Shown here: piece by piece, positions 16,991-25,569 of the stretch
Layout: each line of letters starts with the position of its first letter
How positions within the stretch are numbered: position 1 is the first letter of the stretch
From: Chitinophaga japonensis
Lineage (GTDB): Bacteria > Bacteroidota > Bacteroidia > Chitinophagales > Chitinophagaceae
Direction of reading: 5' to 3'
NCBI RefSeq assembly: GCF_007830125.1
Contig: NZ_VLLG01000002.1
Coordinates: 1,744,550 to 1,808,549, forward strand
Length of the DNA stretch: 64,000 nt
Made by a program: the position numbers and the translations under genes
The notes under the pieces: model-generated
What the model was told of the DNA's origin: nothing
The model's database searches: none
What the model saw: the letters and a program-made list of their open reading frames with translations, nothing else

Positions 16991-18016
16991 ATGCAGACCC
17001 GTTTCTCCCCTCCGCAAACCATGCCTGCCGGCCAAAGTGATTATTCCTTCAAAGCCCTGCTGGCGGCGTTCGAAGACCAGTTCAACGATCGCCTGTTCCC
17101 CGATACTCCCGCCATCCTGTACGATGCCATTGATTATGCGCTGAGCAACGGCGGCAAGCGGGTACGCCCTGTGCTCTGCCTGATGGGCAATACCCTGGTG
17201 GGGCCGCTGGAGCCGGATGCTTTCCTGGCTGCCCACGCGGTAGAGCTGTACCATAACTTCACCCTGGTGCATGATGATATCATGGACCGCGCGCCGCTTC
17301 GCCGGGGCAGGCCCACCGTTCATATCCGGTACAATACATCTACCGCCATACTGGCCGGCGATACCCTGCAACTGTACGCTTTTGAGTACCTCAACTGCAT
17401 GCAGGGCCGGTACCGGCAAAAAGTGGCCGCCGTATTCCTGGAGGCCGCCCTGGGTGTTTGCGAAGGGCAGCAAATGGACCTGGACATGGAAAACATGCCG
17501 CTGGAAGCCGTATCCTACCCGGACTACCTGGTCATGATCACCATGAAAACCTCCGTGCTGCTGGCGGCCAGCCTGCAGATGGGTGCCATGATCGGCGGCG
17601 CCGGCGAGGAAGACCAGCAGCACCTCTACGCTTTTGGCAAGAATATCGGGATCGCTTTCCAGGTACAGGACGATTACCTGGACGCCTTTGGCGATCCCGG
17701 CAAGTTTGGCAAGCAGGTAGGCGGGGATATTATCACCAACAAGAAAACATTCCTGCTGCTGAAAGCGCGGGAGCTGTGCAGCCCGGCGCAGCAGGCGCAA
17801 CTGCAGGAACTGCTGGCCCTGCCCGGCGACGATGCCGCTAAAGTGCCCGGCGTACTGCAGCTCTATAAAGATTGTAAGGTGGATGAATGGGCCCTTGCGG
17901 AAAAACAGCGCTTTCAGCAGATAGCGCTGCAGCACCTGGAGAATGTAGCGGCACCGGAAGCAAATAAAAAGCCCCTGCTGGAGCTGGCGGACCTTTTGCT
18001 GAACAGGGGCCATTAG
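16991..18016 (+). CDS. Polyprenyl diphosphate synthase (trans-isoprenyl, FPP/GGPP type)
   Basis: A 341-residue class I prenyltransferase that condenses isopentenyl diphosphate with an allylic diphosphate. The first aspartate motif is DDIMD at 95-99 and the second is QDDYLD with D227, D228 and D231. GGKRVRP near 54-60 is the usual substrate-binding start. DDxxD without insertion and Phe90 five residues before it suggest a short to medium product (C15-C20), though chain length cannot be fixed by eye. The ATG at 16991 is preferred over a TTG at 16970. It converges with a terpene synthase at 18095, so it may supply that enzyme; a general quinone or carotenoid role is the alternative. Confidence 0.9.
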   Translation: MQTRFSPPQTMPAGQSDYSFKALLAAFEDQFNDRLFPDTPAILYDAIDYALSNGGKRVRPVLCLMGNTLVGPLEPDAFLAAHAVELYHNFTLVHDDIMDRAPLRRGRPTVHIRYNTSTAILAGDTLQLYAFEYLNCMQGRYRQKVAAVFLEAALGVCEGQQMDLDMENMPLEAVSYPDYLVMITMKTSVLLAASLQMGAMIGGAGEEDQQHLYAFGKNIGIAFQVQDDYLDAFGDPGKFGKQVGGDIITNKKTFLLLKARELCSPAQQAQLQELLALPGDDAAKVPGVLQLYKDCKVDEWALAEKQRFQQIALQHLENVAAPEANKKPLLELADLLLNRGH

Positions 18017-18094
18017 CGGTGGGTTTGCTAACTTTATCCTCCCTGGACAAAATGCTATCAGCTTTCACCAGGAAAAGATTGCCGGGAAGCCCTC

Positions 18095-19042
18095 CTAAAA
18101 TTTGTTATACCGCCCGGATTCCAGGTGCCATAAGTAATTACCCTTGAACATAAGCTGCAGGTGATGCGCATATTCCCGGAACAGCTCATTATAGGGGCCA
18201 AAATCCGGCGCATGCTCCTTCAGGCGCAGGAAGGTATTGACCTCCTCATCATGGACATGCGCCATTTCTACAAAAGCGTCTTCCAGGCTGCACCGGCGTT
18301 CCTGTTGGATCACCAGTACCAGGTTCATGATCTGACCGGCATCCAGCTCCTTTTCTACAGAATAATAATCATGGCACCAGGCAATGATACGCACAGCGGA
18401 CTGCCGCAGCTCCCTGACATGGGGATGGAACAGTAATTCATGGGGCATAAATGACGGCATGTAAAGCTCTGTGATATCCTGGTAGATATGCATGCCAATT
18501 AAATGCTCGCGCAAAAATATATACTGCTGAATGGAAGGATATTGCTGTGCTGTAAAAAGCCGTTCCATGAGCATCCCTTCATAAAAATAGCTGAGGTCAC
18601 TGTTCCAGCGCTGCATCCAGGTAGCCGGTACCAGCGGCTGCAATGCTTTCCTGAACAGCACAAACTGGTGTAGCATATCTCCTTTATCATGGGGGACATG
18701 ATTCCCGGCCATAATGGATCCACTTTTCAGCAGGTAAGATTGTAATTCATCGTAAGAAAATTTGTCTGTATAATCATCGTGAATAAACAACAATAGCACC
18801 AGCCGGGCGCCTACCTCCAGTGCCTCATAGCTGGCCTCCGGGTAAAAGCAGGAACTGAGCATACCAAAGCGGCACTTTTTATAATAGGCCCGCTGTGCTT
18901 CAGACAGGAATAGATATTCATGGTCGATCCATCCACTGATGGCCGCTTCAATTTCCTGCTCATACGGATTCCGGTGGGCGCCCTCCTGCACATCAAAAGG
19001 GTATTGCAAAGCGGGTAACGCTGCAGGTGTCATAATGGTCAT
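18095..19042 (-). CDS. Class I terpene synthase
   Basis: A 315-residue protein of the length and alpha-helical composition of bacterial class I terpene cyclases. The metal-binding aspartate motif is DDYTD at 89-93. The second metal site is HDYYSVEKE at 224-232, which fits NDxxSxxKE except that His replaces the first Asn. A C-terminal Arg-Tyr pair (311-312), typical for diphosphate sensing, is present. It would ionise and cyclise a prenyl diphosphate. The convergent prenyl synthase next door makes a two-gene terpenoid unit likely. No P450 or methyltransferase is nearby, so the product may be an unmodified hydrocarbon or alcohol. Confidence 0.82.
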   Translation of the reverse strand: MTIMTPAALPALQYPFDVQEGAHRNPYEQEIEAAISGWIDHEYLFLSEAQRAYYKKCRFGMLSSCFYPEASYEALEVGARLVLLLFIHDDYTDKFSYDELQSYLLKSGSIMAGNHVPHDKGDMLHQFVLFRKALQPLVPATWMQRWNSDLSYFYEGMLMERLFTAQQYPSIQQYIFLREHLIGMHIYQDITELYMPSFMPHELLFHPHVRELRQSAVRIIAWCHDYYSVEKELDAGQIMNLVLVIQQERRCSLEDAFVEMAHVHDEEVNTFLRLKEHAPDFGPYNELFREYAHHLQLMFKGNYLWHLESGRYNKF

Positions 19043-19152
19043 AGCGAGGTTTTCAAGGAATGGTTAAAAAATACAGCGCGCCGGCAGCAGCGCGCTGATG
19101 GCTGTATAAAAATAAAACAGCCGCATGCGATAAAAATTCAGTAGTGATCTTT

Positions 19153-19611
19153 TTATTGCCCTTCCTCTACCAGTTTTTTGACCTGCTCCAGGATGGACGC
19201 CCAGCCGCCATCGGCAATAGTATGTTGGTAGCGCTCCTGCCCGTTGGCTACATTGGCGTAGTCGCCCTGTGTAACGTGCAGGGAGGTATGCCCGTTTTCC
19301 GCGGTCAGCGTATAGGTAACGGTCAAATAGTTTTCCGGGATGTCCGGTATCTTCGGGTCATTGGGGTCGATCACCGTATAGGACAGGAATTTTTCCGGCT
19401 CTATTGCTTTGATATGGCCTTTCACTGCCGTCATTTCCACCCCTTTGAAATTACCTTTCCACAGCAGCGTACTGCCAGGTTGCCAGTTGGTGACCGGCTC
19501 ACAGCCGAACATATATTTTTTGGTCTGCACGGGATTTACCAGGGCGTCCCATACTTTGGCGGCTGTTGCATGGATCACAATGCTGTTGGCTACAATTAAT
19601 GGCGTGCTCAT
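19153..19611 (-). CDS. SRPBCC / AHSA1-like domain protein
   Basis: A 152-residue single-domain protein of the START/Bet v1 superfamily, AHSA1 branch. Typical landmarks are the start IVIHATAAKVWDALVNP, the central GSTLLWKG and the C-terminal helix GGWASILEQVKKLVEEG. Such proteins hold a hydrophobic ligand in a helix-grip pocket; functions range from stress response to cyclisation and are not predictable here. It lies just ahead of, and points the same way as, the terpene synthase, with about 110 bp between them, and follows an AraC-family regulator on the same strand, so the regulator may control it. Confidence 0.85.
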   Translation of the reverse strand: MSTPLIVANSIVIHATAAKVWDALVNPVQTKKYMFGCEPVTNWQPGSTLLWKGNFKGVEMTAVKGHIKAIEPEKFLSYTVIDPNDPKIPDIPENYLTVTYTLTAENGHTSLHVTQGDYANVANGQERYQHTIADGGWASILEQVKKLVEEGQ

Positions 19612-19670
19612 AATATTGCGTTTTTATTACGCCACAATATTAGAAAGTTTGCACGGGGGCGCGTTGCGTT

Positions 19671-20579
19671 TTACGGATTATTTCTAACCAAAAAGGGAGT
19701 GACGCCGAATTTCTTTTTAAAAGCGTTGTTGAAATGTTGCGGAGTGGCATAGCCCAGCTCTGCGGATATTTCCGCCGCGCTCTTTTGTGTATCCCGCAGG
19801 TACTGGTGCGCCAGTTGCAGGCGCTGTTCGGTAAGGTAGCCGAACACGGTATTGTGAAAGGTTTCCTTGAAGCCCCGTTTCAGCTTGTACTCATTGAGGC
19901 CTACCGCCCGGGCTATCTCGGAAAGGTTGGGCGGGCAGTGCAGCCGCTCATTCACCAGGTCCCGCGCGGCAATGATCTTTTCCTTGTCTGTTTTGTTCCT
20001 GATAAATGCATCTTTCCGGCTGTTGGCTAGTTGATAAGATTCTGCGCACAGCACCAGCAGCTCAATGCTTTTGGAGAGCAGGAACAGTTGCCTGAGATCG
20101 CCGGCGTACCTGCAATGCAGGATCTGCTGTATCACCTGCTGGATAGGCGTATCAATAGCGCCCCACTGTTCGGACAGCATCACGTGCCTGCCTGCCATAA
20201 TATCGGCCGCAAAGCGTTGCAGCGGCTCGCTGGCATTTTGCGTGAACTGTACGAACAGATCCCGGGGAAACTGTATGCCAAAGGTTTCCAGCCGCAGCGT
20301 TTTGTTGTATACCGTGATATCGAACCCACGGGAGTACATAATATTATGATGCCCGCCTACCAGGTCGTAGTGCTTATCAAGCTGTTTGTAGTAGAAGCGG
20401 TAATCGCCCTTCAGCCCGAAATGGAACCGCACCACATCCTCCTGGCTGCTGCCGCCAAAGCTGCTAAGCTCCCGGAAGGTGGAGACGGCGTGCCCGATCA
20501 GGATACCGTTGCAATGCCAGTGCGTGGCCTGTGTTTCGCCCTTGTCATGTGTGCGTTGATGTTGAGCTTCCATAGTCAT
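19671..20579 (-). CDS. AraC family transcriptional regulator
   Basis: About 300 residues. The N-terminal half lacks a recognised domain but has the beta-rich look of ligand-sensing AraC proteins. The C-terminal 100 residues carry the two helix-turn-helix AraC domain, including LSEIARAVGLNEYKLKRGFK and the second helix region SAAEISAELGYATPQHFNNAFKK. A start six codons upstream at 20597 is possible, but the chosen start leaves the candidate operator at 20592-20608 outside the gene. It is divergent from the PhzF pair and upstream of the SRPBCC gene; either may be its target. Confidence 0.9.
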   Translation of the reverse strand: MTMEAQHQRTHDKGETQATHWHCNGILIGHAVSTFRELSSFGGSSQEDVVRFHFGLKGDYRFYYKQLDKHYDLVGGHHNIMYSRGFDITVYNKTLRLETFGIQFPRDLFVQFTQNASEPLQRFAADIMAGRHVMLSEQWGAIDTPIQQVIQQILHCRYAGDLRQLFLLSKSIELLVLCAESYQLANSRKDAFIRNKTDKEKIIAARDLVNERLHCPPNLSEIARAVGLNEYKLKRGFKETFHNTVFGYLTEQRLQLAHQYLRDTQKSAAEISAELGYATPQHFNNAFKKKFGVTPFLVRNNP

Positions 20580-20591
20580 GATGCTGCAATG

Positions 20592-20647
20592 GGCCAAAAT
20601 TACAAAATGTCTGGCGCCTATCTGATATGGTCAAAATTCACAAAACT
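20592..20647. promoter_or_regulatory. Possible AraC operator: direct repeat in divergent intergenic region
   Basis: Two similar half-sites occur 37 bp apart: GGCCAAAATTACAAAA starting at 20592 and GGTCAAAATTCACAAAA starting at 20629. They lie between the AraC-family gene and the divergent PhzF genes, as expected for an AraC-type activator site. Function is inferred from similarity and location only. Confidence 0.35.
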
Positions 20648-20696
20648 GAATCTGTATTGTCCGGCGGATTTTACCGAATATTGTGCTGGTTAAAAA

Positions 20697-21500
20697 ATGA
20701 ACAGCATGAATATTCCCTTTTTCCAGGCAGATGCCTTTACCAGCGTACCCTTTAAAGGCAATATGGCAGCGGTGTGTATCCTGGATGACGAGCTGCCCGA
20801 AACGCTGATGCAGCAGATAGCTGCGGAGAACAACCTGGCGGAAACGGCTTTTGTAAGGCCCGCCGGCGGGCAGTTTCACCTGCGCTGGTTTACTCCGGTG
20901 GTAGAGGTGCCGCTTTGCGGCCACGCTACCCTGGCCACGGCGCACATACTCTGGCAGGAAGGGCTGGCGCAGCCGGGGGCCGCCATACATTTTGAGACCC
21001 TGAGCGGCACGCTCAGCGCCGTGAAGGAAGAGGATTGGATCACGCTGAATTTTCCCGCCCTTACCGGCATGCCCGCGCAGTTACCCGCGGAAATAAAAGA
21101 GATACTGGGCGTGGAGCCGCTGCATACCATAGACGTATTTAACCGCTACCTGGTGGAAGTGGCCACGGCCGCGGAAGTAGTGGCCGCAGCGCCGGATTTC
21201 GGGAAGCTGGCCCGCCACCCGAAAGTGATCATCACTGCAAAAGGCGAGGCAGGCTCCCCCTATGATTTTGTATCCCGCTTTTTTGCGCCCTGCATAGGCA
21301 TTGATGAAGACCCGGTAACCGGTTCCGCGCACTGCTGCCTGGCGCCCTACTGGGGCGGGAAGCTGGGGAAAACGGAGATGCTGGCGTACCAGGCATCCGC
21401 CCGTGGCGGGGTATTAAAGCTGAGGCTGGAAGGAGACCGCACCCTGCTGTCCGGGCAGGCCGTTACGGTGATCAAAGGCATGTACACGTTAAATATATAA
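20697..21500 (+). CDS. PhzF family isomerase-like protein (first of tandem pair)
   Basis: A 267-residue protein with the PhzF/DapF-like two-lobe fold. The N-terminal motif FFQADAFTSVPFKGNMAAVC, the catalytic-Glu segment NLAETAFV, the LCGHATLATAH motif and the C-terminal DEDPVTGSAHCCLAPYW are all present. PhzF performs an isomerisation in phenazine synthesis, but no other phz genes are nearby and most homologs have unknown substrates. It is followed after four bases by a second PhzF-like gene and is divergent from an AraC regulator. A start at 20706 (MNIPFF) is also possible. Confidence 0.88.
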   Translation: MNSMNIPFFQADAFTSVPFKGNMAAVCILDDELPETLMQQIAAENNLAETAFVRPAGGQFHLRWFTPVVEVPLCGHATLATAHILWQEGLAQPGAAIHFETLSGTLSAVKEEDWITLNFPALTGMPAQLPAEIKEILGVEPLHTIDVFNRYLVEVATAAEVVAAAPDFGKLARHPKVIITAKGEAGSPYDFVSRFFAPCIGIDEDPVTGSAHCCLAPYWGGKLGKTEMLAYQASARGGVLKLRLEGDRTLLSGQAVTVIKGMYTLNI

Positions 21501-21504
21501 TACC

Positions 21505-22293
21505 ATGCAGTTACCATTGTATAAGATCGATGCATTTACCGACCGGCTGTTTGGCGGCAATCCCGCCTGTGTGGTGCCCCTGCAGGAGTGGCTGGAAGAC
21601 GCGCTGCTGCAGCAGATTGCCAGGGAGAATGCCGTACCGGAGACCGCTTTTTTCATTCCCGATGGCAACCGTTTTGCCCTGCGCTGGTTTACGCCCGACC
21701 TGGAAATGGACCTCTGCGGCCATGCCACCCTGGCTACCGCGCATGCGCTGAAAACCATCCTGCACCACCCGGAGGAGACCATTGTGTTCACCTCCCGGAG
21801 CGGCCCGCTGGAAGTAAGCGTGCACAACGGGCTGTACACCCTCAACTTTCCCTCCCGCAATCCCGTGCCTGCGCCGCTGCCGGACATTATCCGCCAGGCG
21901 CTGGACCGGCAGCCCCGGGCCGTACTCAAAGCGCGTGATTACGTGCTGGTGTACGATTCGGAAGCGGATGTGCGCGATATACAGATCAACCGTTCCATCT
22001 TTGACCAGATCAACCTGGACCCCGGCGGCATGATCATAACCGCCAAAGGCGAGCACTGCGATTTTGTGTCCCGCTTCTTCACCCCGCAGACCGTAATGTT
22101 CGAAGACCCGGTGACCGGCTCTGCACACTGTTCCTTAATTCCTTATTGGGCGGCACAGCTCGGCAAAAAGGAAATGGAGGCCGTGCAACTGTCTGAAAGA
22201 ACAGGCCGCCTGCACTGCGTGGATAACGGCGACCGGGTGCTGATAGCCGGGCAGGCCAGGACCTATGCCATCGGCACTTTGTGGACGGAATAG
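21505..22293 (+). CDS. PhzF family isomerase-like protein (second of tandem pair)
   Basis: A 262-residue paralog of the preceding gene with the same signatures: YKIDAFTDRLFGGNPACVV, the catalytic-Glu segment PETAFF, LCGHATLATAHAL and FEDPVTGSAHCSLIPYW. The two are clearly diverged, so the duplication is old. Four-base spacing implies co-transcription and perhaps a heterodimer or two related reactions. Substrate unknown. Confidence 0.88.
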   Translation: MQLPLYKIDAFTDRLFGGNPACVVPLQEWLEDALLQQIARENAVPETAFFIPDGNRFALRWFTPDLEMDLCGHATLATAHALKTILHHPEETIVFTSRSGPLEVSVHNGLYTLNFPSRNPVPAPLPDIIRQALDRQPRAVLKARDYVLVYDSEADVRDIQINRSIFDQINLDPGGMIITAKGEHCDFVSRFFTPQTVMFEDPVTGSAHCSLIPYWAAQLGKKEMEAVQLSERTGRLHCVDNGDRVLIAGQARTYAIGTLWTE

Positions 22294-22392
22294 ACCCGCA
22301 AAAAAAAAATTCTTTAAAACCTGTCACGTTTCGATACCCCTGCTTGTCTTATCTGTGTATTTAATTTTTTAAACGCAAAAAAGTAACAGAAA

Positions 22393-22851
22393 ATGACACA
22401 GAGAATTGCATTGCAGGACGCGAACAAAGGTTTGTTGGATGGTATGATGAAAACCGAGTTCTACCTGAAAAAATCCGGCCTGGACCTTAAGCTGCAGGAA
22501 CTGGTAAAATACCGGGTATCACAGATCAATCATTGCGCCTACTGCCTGGACATGCATCACAAGGAGGCCGTTCACCTCGGCGAAACGGAGCAACGCCTGT
22601 ACTCCCTCGTAGCCTGGAGAGAAACGCCTTACTATACGGACAAGGAAAGAGCGGTGCTGGCCCTGGCGGAAGCCGTTACCCACATCAGCCAGGATGGGGT
22701 GAGCGATGAAGTGTATAACAATGTGGCCGCCTTCTTTACCAAAGCGGAAATTGCGGACCTGGTGGTGGCCATTGCGCAGATCAATGCCTGGAACCGTTTG
22801 AACGTAACTTTCTGCACCATACCGGGCGGATATGAAGTAGGGTCCATATGA
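22393..22851 (+). CDS. Carboxymuconolactone decarboxylase / AhpD-like protein
   Basis: A 152-residue all-helical protein with the AhpD-type active site C48-x-x-C51-x-x-x-H55 in HCAYCLDMH. The paired cysteines suggest a thiol-dependent peroxidase or related redox activity rather than true carboxymuconolactone decarboxylation. Its stop overlaps the start of the DMT transporter by four bases, and an ECF41 sigma gene follows. ECF41 factors are known to be linked to, and to control, such carboxymuconolactone decarboxylase-like genes, so this is probably a target of that sigma factor. Confidence 0.9.
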   Translation: MTQRIALQDANKGLLDGMMKTEFYLKKSGLDLKLQELVKYRVSQINHCAYCLDMHHKEAVHLGETEQRLYSLVAWRETPYYTDKERAVLALAEAVTHISQDGVSDEVYNNVAAFFTKAEIADLVVAIAQINAWNRLNVTFCTIPGGYEVGSI

Positions 22852-23765
22852 ACACGGGATTATTAAAAGGCATATTGCTGGTGGTGGCCGGGGCTGTGAG
22901 CTACGCGGTGCTGGCCATCATTGTCAGGTTTGCCTATAATGAAGGCTATACTACCATTGAAGTGATCACCTCCCAGTATACGCTGGGGTTGGCGGTGCTG
23001 GGCGCGGTTACGCTGCTGAAGCGCAAAGCGCCCGGGCCTGCCGCTACGCCTGCCGGCAGGTATGTGCGCTGGCAACTGGCCGCCGGCGGGGTAGCTTACG
23101 GGCTCACCGGCGTATGTTATTACATGGCCGTAAAATACATCCCCGTATCCATATGCGTGGTGCTGCTGATGCAGACCATCTGGATGGGCATTGTGCTGGA
23201 AGCGCTGCTGCGCCGGCAGTTTCCCGGCTGGGGCAGGTGCCTGGCCGTGCTGACGGTACTGGCAGGCACGCTGCTGGCTACTAACGCCATCCGCAATGGC
23301 CATGCGCTGGACGCCCGGGGCATTGCCTGGGGACTGGCGGCAGCGGTTACCTATACCATCATGCTGTTTGTATCCAACCGCGTTGCGCTGAACATGTCCC
23401 CCTATGAAAAGGGCTGCTGGACGCTGGCAGGCGCTACCGCGCTGGTGCTGCTGATAGGCGCCGGGCAGTTCGGCGGCGGGTTTAATGTATCCATTTTCTG
23501 GAAATGGGGCCTGCTGCTGTCCTTGTTCGGCACCATCCTGCCGCCGGTGCTGTTCAATACCGGGATGCCCAAAACGGGCATCGGGCTGGGCTCCATCCTG
23601 ATCTCCGCAGAGATACCGGTATCTGTGAGCATGGCGTACTTGTTGCTGCATGAAACCGTGCTGGCATCGCAATGGCTGGGGATCGTACTGATCATCACCG
23701 CTATTGTACTGATCAACTTCAATGTTTTGAGAAAAGAGTTTAAAACGGCCGCGTCTTGCTCATGA
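22848..23765 (+). CDS. EamA/DMT superfamily transporter
   Basis: A 305-residue protein made of about ten hydrophobic segments in two similar halves, as in EamA-type drug/metabolite transporters. It begins GILLVVAGAVSYAVLAIIVRF and ends with a cytoplasmic KEFKTAASCS tail. The start overlaps the upstream stop as ATGA, and the end overlaps the sigma gene by four bases, so the three genes are translationally linked. The substrate is unknown; efflux of a metabolite or toxic product is typical for the family. Confidence 0.88.
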   Translation: MNTGLLKGILLVVAGAVSYAVLAIIVRFAYNEGYTTIEVITSQYTLGLAVLGAVTLLKRKAPGPAATPAGRYVRWQLAAGGVAYGLTGVCYYMAVKYIPVSICVVLLMQTIWMGIVLEALLRRQFPGWGRCLAVLTVLAGTLLATNAIRNGHALDARGIAWGLAAAVTYTIMLFVSNRVALNMSPYEKGCWTLAGATALVLLIGAGQFGGGFNVSIFWKWGLLLSLFGTILPPVLFNTGMPKTGIGLGSILISAEIPVSVSMAYLLLHETVLASQWLGIVLIITAIVLINFNVLRKEFKTAASCS

Positions 23766-24631
23766 AAGATTATCACCAGGCACTATTTCCTTACGCATAC
23801 AATATTCTCGGCTCTGCCGAAGATGCGAAGGACGCCATACAGGACGTGCTTTCCAACTACGTGGCGAAGCCCCGGGAGGAGGTGGAGAACGAGCGCAATT
23901 ACCTGATCCGTTCCGTGATCAACCATGCCATTAACCTCCGCAACCGCCGGAAGAAGGTGAACCTGGGCGAAGTATGGCTGCCGGAGCCCGTCGCTACGGA
24001 AGCGGCAGATACCGACATTAACCTGAAGGATATTGTATCCTACTCCATGCTGGTGCTGCTGGAGCAGTTGAACCCGAAAGAACGGGCCGTGTTCATACTG
24101 AAAGAGGGCTTCGGCTATTCCCACCAGGAAATAGCCGAAGTGCTCTCCGGCACGGAGGAGCTGTCGCGCAAGCTGCTGAGCCGCGCCAAAAACAAGCTGG
24201 GCGCCGCCCGGGAGGAGGTAAAGGTGCGGCGCCGCGAACGGGTGCCCACGGAGACGCTGGAAAAGTATGTGAACATGATCCGCGGCCGGGATACCAGCCG
24301 GCTGGAGAACATGCTGGCAGAAGACATTACCTTCTATGCAGATGGCGGCGGCAAGGTGAACGTGGTAAGAAAGATCTGCACCGGCGCGCAGGAAGTGGCG
24401 GACCTGCTGGTATATGTATTCGAGAAATATGAACAATCTGCCACCATCATCGCTACAGAAGTAAATTACCAGCCCGCGCTGCTCTTTTTCGTGAAAGGGC
24501 GGCTGCTCTCCTGCCAGGTGCTGGGTATTGAAGCGGCCAGCGGCCGGATCTTCCAGATCAATACCGTAGTGGACCCGGCAAAGCTTAAAAATATAGCGGA
24601 ACAGGCCAAAGGGAAGGGAACAAGGCTTTAA
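23762..24631 (+). CDS. ECF41-type RNA polymerase sigma factor with SnoaL-like extension
   Basis: A 290-residue sigma factor. Sigma region 2 covers about 1-65 and region 4 about 95-150, with HQEIAEVLSGTEELSRKLLSRAK as the helix-turn-helix. A C-terminal SnoaL-like domain then follows. Three features of the ECF41 group are visible: WLPEP at 72-76 between regions 2 and 4, DGGGK at 194-198, and DPAKL at 271-275, a variant of the usual NPDKL. In ECF41 proteins the fused domain replaces an anti-sigma factor and modulates activity. The ATG at 23762 overlaps the upstream stop. Its operon with a carboxymuconolactone decarboxylase-like gene matches the known ECF41 neighbourhood. Confidence 0.9.
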   Translation: MKDYHQALFPYAYNILGSAEDAKDAIQDVLSNYVAKPREEVENERNYLIRSVINHAINLRNRRKKVNLGEVWLPEPVATEAADTDINLKDIVSYSMLVLLEQLNPKERAVFILKEGFGYSHQEIAEVLSGTEELSRKLLSRAKNKLGAAREEVKVRRRERVPTETLEKYVNMIRGRDTSRLENMLAEDITFYADGGGKVNVVRKICTGAQEVADLLVYVFEKYEQSATIIATEVNYQPALLFFVKGRLLSCQVLGIEAASGRIFQINTVVDPAKLKNIAEQAKGKGTRL

Positions 24632-24637
24632 GATGCC

Positions 24638-25552
24638 TTATTCCGTTTCAAACCCATACTTCCGGTATACCGCTTTTGCAGCCGGGCTTACCAGGAAATC
24701 CATAAAATCACGGGCCGCCTGCGGGTGGGGCGCTTGCTGAAGCCGCCCGGCCACGTAGGTGGCCCGTATGTTTTCCTGCTCCGGGATGGGCACTACCTCC
24801 ACCGGGTGGCCCAGCAACTGCTGGTAGCGCGCTTCGGAGTACCATACCGGCCCGGCATCGGACTGGCGGTAGAGGATGCGCATAGGCGTTTGCCGGTGAT
24901 GGATCTGGGTTAGGAAGGTGCTGCCGTCCTTCACCTTGGTATCCATGATCTTTGTTTGCAGCGCTTCGCCGCCCGCCTTAACATAGGCCGCGGTGATCTG
25001 CCGGCCAATGCCTTCCCAGGCCGGGTTAGGCATGCTTACCCGCACGGCCCCGCCGCCCAGGTCCACCAGCCCGCGGATGTGCAGCGGGTTGCCTTTCTGC
25101 ACCAGGATGGCCAGCTTGTTGTAAGCATAGGTGGCCGTATCACTGAACAGGGATTGCATTTGCGCAATGCGCCCTTTACCGGCTGTATATACATCCGGCC
25201 GCAGGGTAATGTGCAGGTTGCCGATGGTAATGGCGCCGCCGCTTATTTGTTGGGCCAGGATGCCCGGCGGCAGGGTTTCCACGAATATCCGCCGGTATTG
25301 CGGGTGCGCTTTTTTGAAAGCCGCCAGCAGCTCGTCGATGCACATGAACTGGTTGCCCGCAAAGAACACCACCAGTTGCGGGTCATTGATATCGCCGTAC
25401 AGGTCCGGCACATTGTCCACGCCCGGGATGGTGAACATGACCCCGCTGTGCGGGGGTGTGTTCCAGGGCGGATCAAAACGGTGATCCTGCGCATGGGCAA
25501 TAGCGGTGGTGAGCATCATGATAATGATGCCGTAGCAACATGTTCTTTTCAT
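24638..25552 (-). CDS. Exported ModA-like extracellular solute-binding protein
   Basis: A 304-residue protein with a signal peptide (ending near AHAQD) and a periplasmic binding protein fold of the molybdate/tungstate ModA-like type: an N-terminal lobe with ELLAAFKKAHPQY, a central AILVQKGNPLHI hinge segment and a closing SPAAKAVYRKYGF motif. No ABC permease or ATPase is adjacent, so it may be a sensor or anion carrier rather than part of a classical importer. It is the last gene of a unit with a DsrE-like protein and a TsdA-like cytochrome, which suggests binding of a sulfur oxyanion; that is inference. Confidence 0.75.
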   Translation of the reverse strand: MKRTCCYGIIIMMLTTAIAHAQDHRFDPPWNTPPHSGVMFTIPGVDNVPDLYGDINDPQLVVFFAGNQFMCIDELLAAFKKAHPQYRRIFVETLPPGILAQQISGGAITIGNLHITLRPDVYTAGKGRIAQMQSLFSDTATYAYNKLAILVQKGNPLHIRGLVDLGGGAVRVSMPNPAWEGIGRQITAAYVKAGGEALQTKIMDTKVKDGSTFLTQIHHRQTPMRILYRQSDAGPVWYSEARYQQLLGHPVEVVPIPEQENIRATYVAGRLQQAPHPQAARDFMDFLVSPAAKAVYRKYGFETE

Positions 25553-25569
25553 GGTAATATATAGTTGGT

